Source: Adiantum capillus-veneris
Lineage: Eukaryota > Streptophyta > Polypodiopsida > Polypodiales > Pteridaceae
Direction of reading: 5' to 3'
DNA length: 64,000 nt
Assembly: GCA_014529385.2 (NCBI GenBank)
Contig: CM043942.1
Span: forward strand, 22,774,991-22,838,990
The position numbers and the translations under genes were made by a program. Positions 61,924 to 64,000 of this stretch are shown here, in pieces. The notes below the pieces were generated by a model, which did not search any database, was not told where the DNA came from, and saw nothing but the letters and a program-made list of their open reading frames with translations. Every line of letters starts with the position of its first letter. The stretch's first letter is position 1.

Positions 61924-63135
61924 TGCAACGGAATGAATGTTGAACTTTGCTCAAGATGAGTGCTCTGAACTATGCTCAAGGGTTCCTTTTACTTACGGAA
62001 GGGAGAGCCTTCCGTTCCTTTAGTGAGAGAGTGCAATGGACACAAACAAAATGGTGAACACTGTGAATGAAGGTGCATGAGACTGAGAGATAGAGAGAGA
62101 AGAGAATACGACACCAGAGATGTTGTCAAAACCCTCCTCCGAAGGCCCCACTCTCTATGGCGAGAGCGGTCTACTTATGATTGCACAAATCTCTACAATG
62201 CTTGGACTTGCTGACGATGTCGACGACGATGAGGAGGACGACGAGACGGGTTGCAATCTGAAAATGCTAGGGCTGAAATCTGCAAATCTTTATCTGCTGA
62301 ATTATGACTCTATGTCGGTGACGATGTCGATGGCGACGATGCGATGACGATGCGCTGAAAACGCAGATGCTGAAATCTGCGTTTTCCGGGCGGAATCTGC
62401 AAACTTCGCGGGATCTGACCGTGTGGCGAGGATCTGCTGCGGGAAGGTGAGATCTGCGAGGTTCGGGGGTTCTAGTGCGGGTACTGACTGCTGAAAACTG
62501 AAAACGCTGAGTCTAGGGCTGATTCCGTCGCGGAGATCTGCAAAAACGCTGAGGTTGATCTGCAACCCAAAAACGCTAGGGCTGAAAATCTTCCTGCGGT
62601 GGGAATCTGCTAACGCTGGGGCTGATCTGTTGTGGTTCTGTCGCCAGGCTGATGCAGATGCAAAAACGTTGGGGCTGATTTGAGTTCGTCCAAAAACGCT
62701 AGCCCATTTGCTGTGGAGCAAAAACTCTAGGGATCTTGGGGTCCTGCTGAGAAGTTGCCTGTGAGCAATGCTCCTGCTGCCTTTTCTGCCAGAAAGCGCT
62801 AGCGCTAGGTTTCTATATAAAAACTTATGGAATTTGCCTTACTTAGTTTTCAACAAAAGTCACTTAAAAATAATAAGTGAAAAATATCAAAAATAGGGAA
62901 AATATGTCTATGCATTGTAAAAATGCTTTTGATGGGTTCTGATGGAAATCTGATGATCATGCTATGTGCAACCAAAGGATATGTATCTAATCTAAGTGTC
63001 TGGACATGCACGGTCTGCGAACAGAGTCACAAAAGTGCCAGATCACTTCCTATTCTAGATTGACTTGACTGAATTGAACCTTGGTCATGGTGTAGCTTGT
63101 CCACGGACACATAGGGTTGGATGTGTCACGTGACA
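61924..63135 (-). repeat. LTR, right member of the inverted pair
   Basis: On the minus strand it runs TGTCACGTGACAC...TTCCGTTGCA, 1,212 bases. It is preceded on that strand by TTTGAAAAGGAGGGGA, a polypurine tract, so it is the 3' LTR of an element that extends beyond the window to the right. Confidence 0.7.
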
Positions 63136-63151
63136 TCCCCTCCTTTTCAAA
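63136..63151 (-). promoter_or_regulatory. Polypurine tract of the right-edge element
   Basis: The minus strand reads TTTGAAAAGGAGGGGA directly before TGTCACGTGAC. Confidence 0.65.
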
Positions 63152-64000
63152 GTGAGATACTGGTACAAAACTGTATGGCGTCGAGGGAGATCGCCAATTG
63201 CATCCGGAATCCTGGAAAGGACTCTTCGCCGGCCCACTCTAATGTGTGGTCGTGCGATACTTGAACTTCATAAAGGTCTGCAAAGTCTTCTTCTTTGGGC
63301 CGCGCCGAAAGCGACAAAGTTATCTTCAATGCTTCCACTTCGTCTAGAGTCATGCGTCTACCTTCTTCAAGAATCTCCGAGGCTGAAAATTCCTGAAACC
63401 ACTTCCAACACAAAAACATGAACATACCCGTTCGATGTAAAGTGACTGGAGAAATACTATTCTTTCGAACAAACTGTGCATGTAATGCAGATGAACAAAG
63501 TGACGGAGTGCCAAACCGTTCATCAAACACATGCAAACAATGGGGTCGAATCTTGACTTTTTGATATAAATCAATTAATTTGTGCAAATCACAATGGAAA
63601 TGTCCATGCTTGATGCTCAATCCTTCTTGTACTCTTTCTGATACTGTGTCATGCCAAGGAAGAGACATGGAATGTGAATTCCTTGGGTGCAAACATTTCA
63701 TCTTTTCATGAGTAATCTGCATACATCCGTGCTCATTCATGAGTGAATCGTGCTCATCGTACAATATGGCATGCCTTTGGAAGGGGATCACATAAAGATG
63801 CTGACTAAAATACATGAAACGATCACGAATGAAACATTCGAACAATGCGTACTGACTAATCATTCGAACACATAATACTTCTTGTGGGGGTTCTTGGGAC
63901 CTAGGCTCGAGAGCCAAGATCGGTTCTTCCTGAGGGGGTTCTTTGGACCTAGGCTCGAGAGTCAAGATCGGTTCTTCGTGATTGATCGAATCTGCAATGA
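63147..64000 (-). CDS. Unrecognised ORF, open to the window edge
   Basis: Open from the right edge to a stop at 63,147, directly upstream of the polypurine tract, so it is probably the 3'-most coding sequence of the element whose LTR follows. At its visible N-terminal side is a tandem 16-residue repeat (EEPILTLEPRSKEPPQ, then EEPILALEPRSQEPPQ). The rest is His/Cys-rich (CMQITHEKMKCLHPRNSHSM, HGHFHCDLHKLIDL) and then ILEEGRRMTLDEVEALK. No reverse-transcriptase, RNase H or integrase motif is visible in it. Product unknown. Confidence 0.45.
   Translation of the reverse strand, partial: IADSINHEEPILTLEPRSKEPPQEEPILALEPRSQEPPQEVLCVRMISQYALFECFIRDRFMYFSQHLYVIPFQRHAILYDEHDSLMNEHGCMQITHEKMKCLHPRNSHSMSLPWHDTVSERVQEGLSIKHGHFHCDLHKLIDLYQKVKIRPHCLHVFDERFGTPSLCSSALHAQFVRKNSISPVTLHRTGMFMFLCWKWFQEFSASEILEEGRRMTLDEVEALKITLSLSARPKEEDFADLYEVQVSHDHTLEWAGEESFPGFRMQLAISLDAIQFCTSISL

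Overview
This window is plant nuclear DNA, very probably from a flowering plant. It holds two host genes with spliceosomal introns: a GUB_WAK/LRK10L-type receptor kinase, and the first exons of a plastid-targeted DUF3007 gene. Almost everything else is transposable elements, many nested in one another, plus exceptionally long (GA)n/(CT)n microsatellites. The species cannot be named from the sequence.

Layout. 0.9-3.4 kb: receptor kinase (minus). 3.8-4.3 kb: a MITE with perfect inverted ends and a 9-bp target duplication. 4.6-6.9 kb: a three-level nest, in which a non-coding LTR element (TRIM-like) sits in a 5'-truncated LINE, which sits in a 114-bp tandem repeat. 8.6-9.3 kb: PIF1/Helitron helicase remnants. 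9.8-12.0 kb: truncated Copia. 12.2-12.9 kb: polypyrimidine tract. 13.3-16.6 kb: foldback repeat, microsatellites and a LINE reverse transcriptase flanked by long direct repeats. 16.6 kb: Copia solo LTR. 17.1-18.4 kb: fragment of an unrecognised multi-exon gene family. 18.5-20.7 kb: Copia fragment. 20.95-37.97 kb: a third Copia, split by a 12.85-kb Mutator-like element at 23,871-36,716. 38,071-48,701: a complete-ended Ty3/gypsy element. 50,434-53,307: an internally deleted chromovirus whose LTRs are packed with heat-shock-element motifs. 54.7-55.4 kb: a Tourist-type MITE just upstream of the DUF3007 gene. 56.7-64 kb: further LTR-element debris, including two 1.2-kb LTRs in inverted orientation.

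The most interesting system is the 12.85-kb Mutator-like element. It has ragged terminal inverted repeats and a 9-bp target duplication (8 of 9 match). Removing it plus one duplication copy restores the reading frame of the Copia it interrupts. It carries a decayed MULE transposase (zinc finger, DDE region, SWIM finger) on the plus strand and, divergently on the minus strand, an intron-containing gene with a ParB/sulfiredoxin-like DGNHR motif and a C-terminal region that resembles the SAM-binding end of beta-class DNA methyltransferases. A second partial copy of that gene lies at 17.1-18.4 kb with matching intron positions.

The second is the gypsy element. Its 472-473 bp LTRs, CCCTC duplication and polypurine tract are clear. 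Its reverse-transcriptase core is deleted, and about 1,250 codons of extra coding sequence, in frame with pol, follow the integrase. Most transposon genes here carry stops or frameshifts, so the window is mainly a record of past activity. The two host genes look intact as far as they can be seen.
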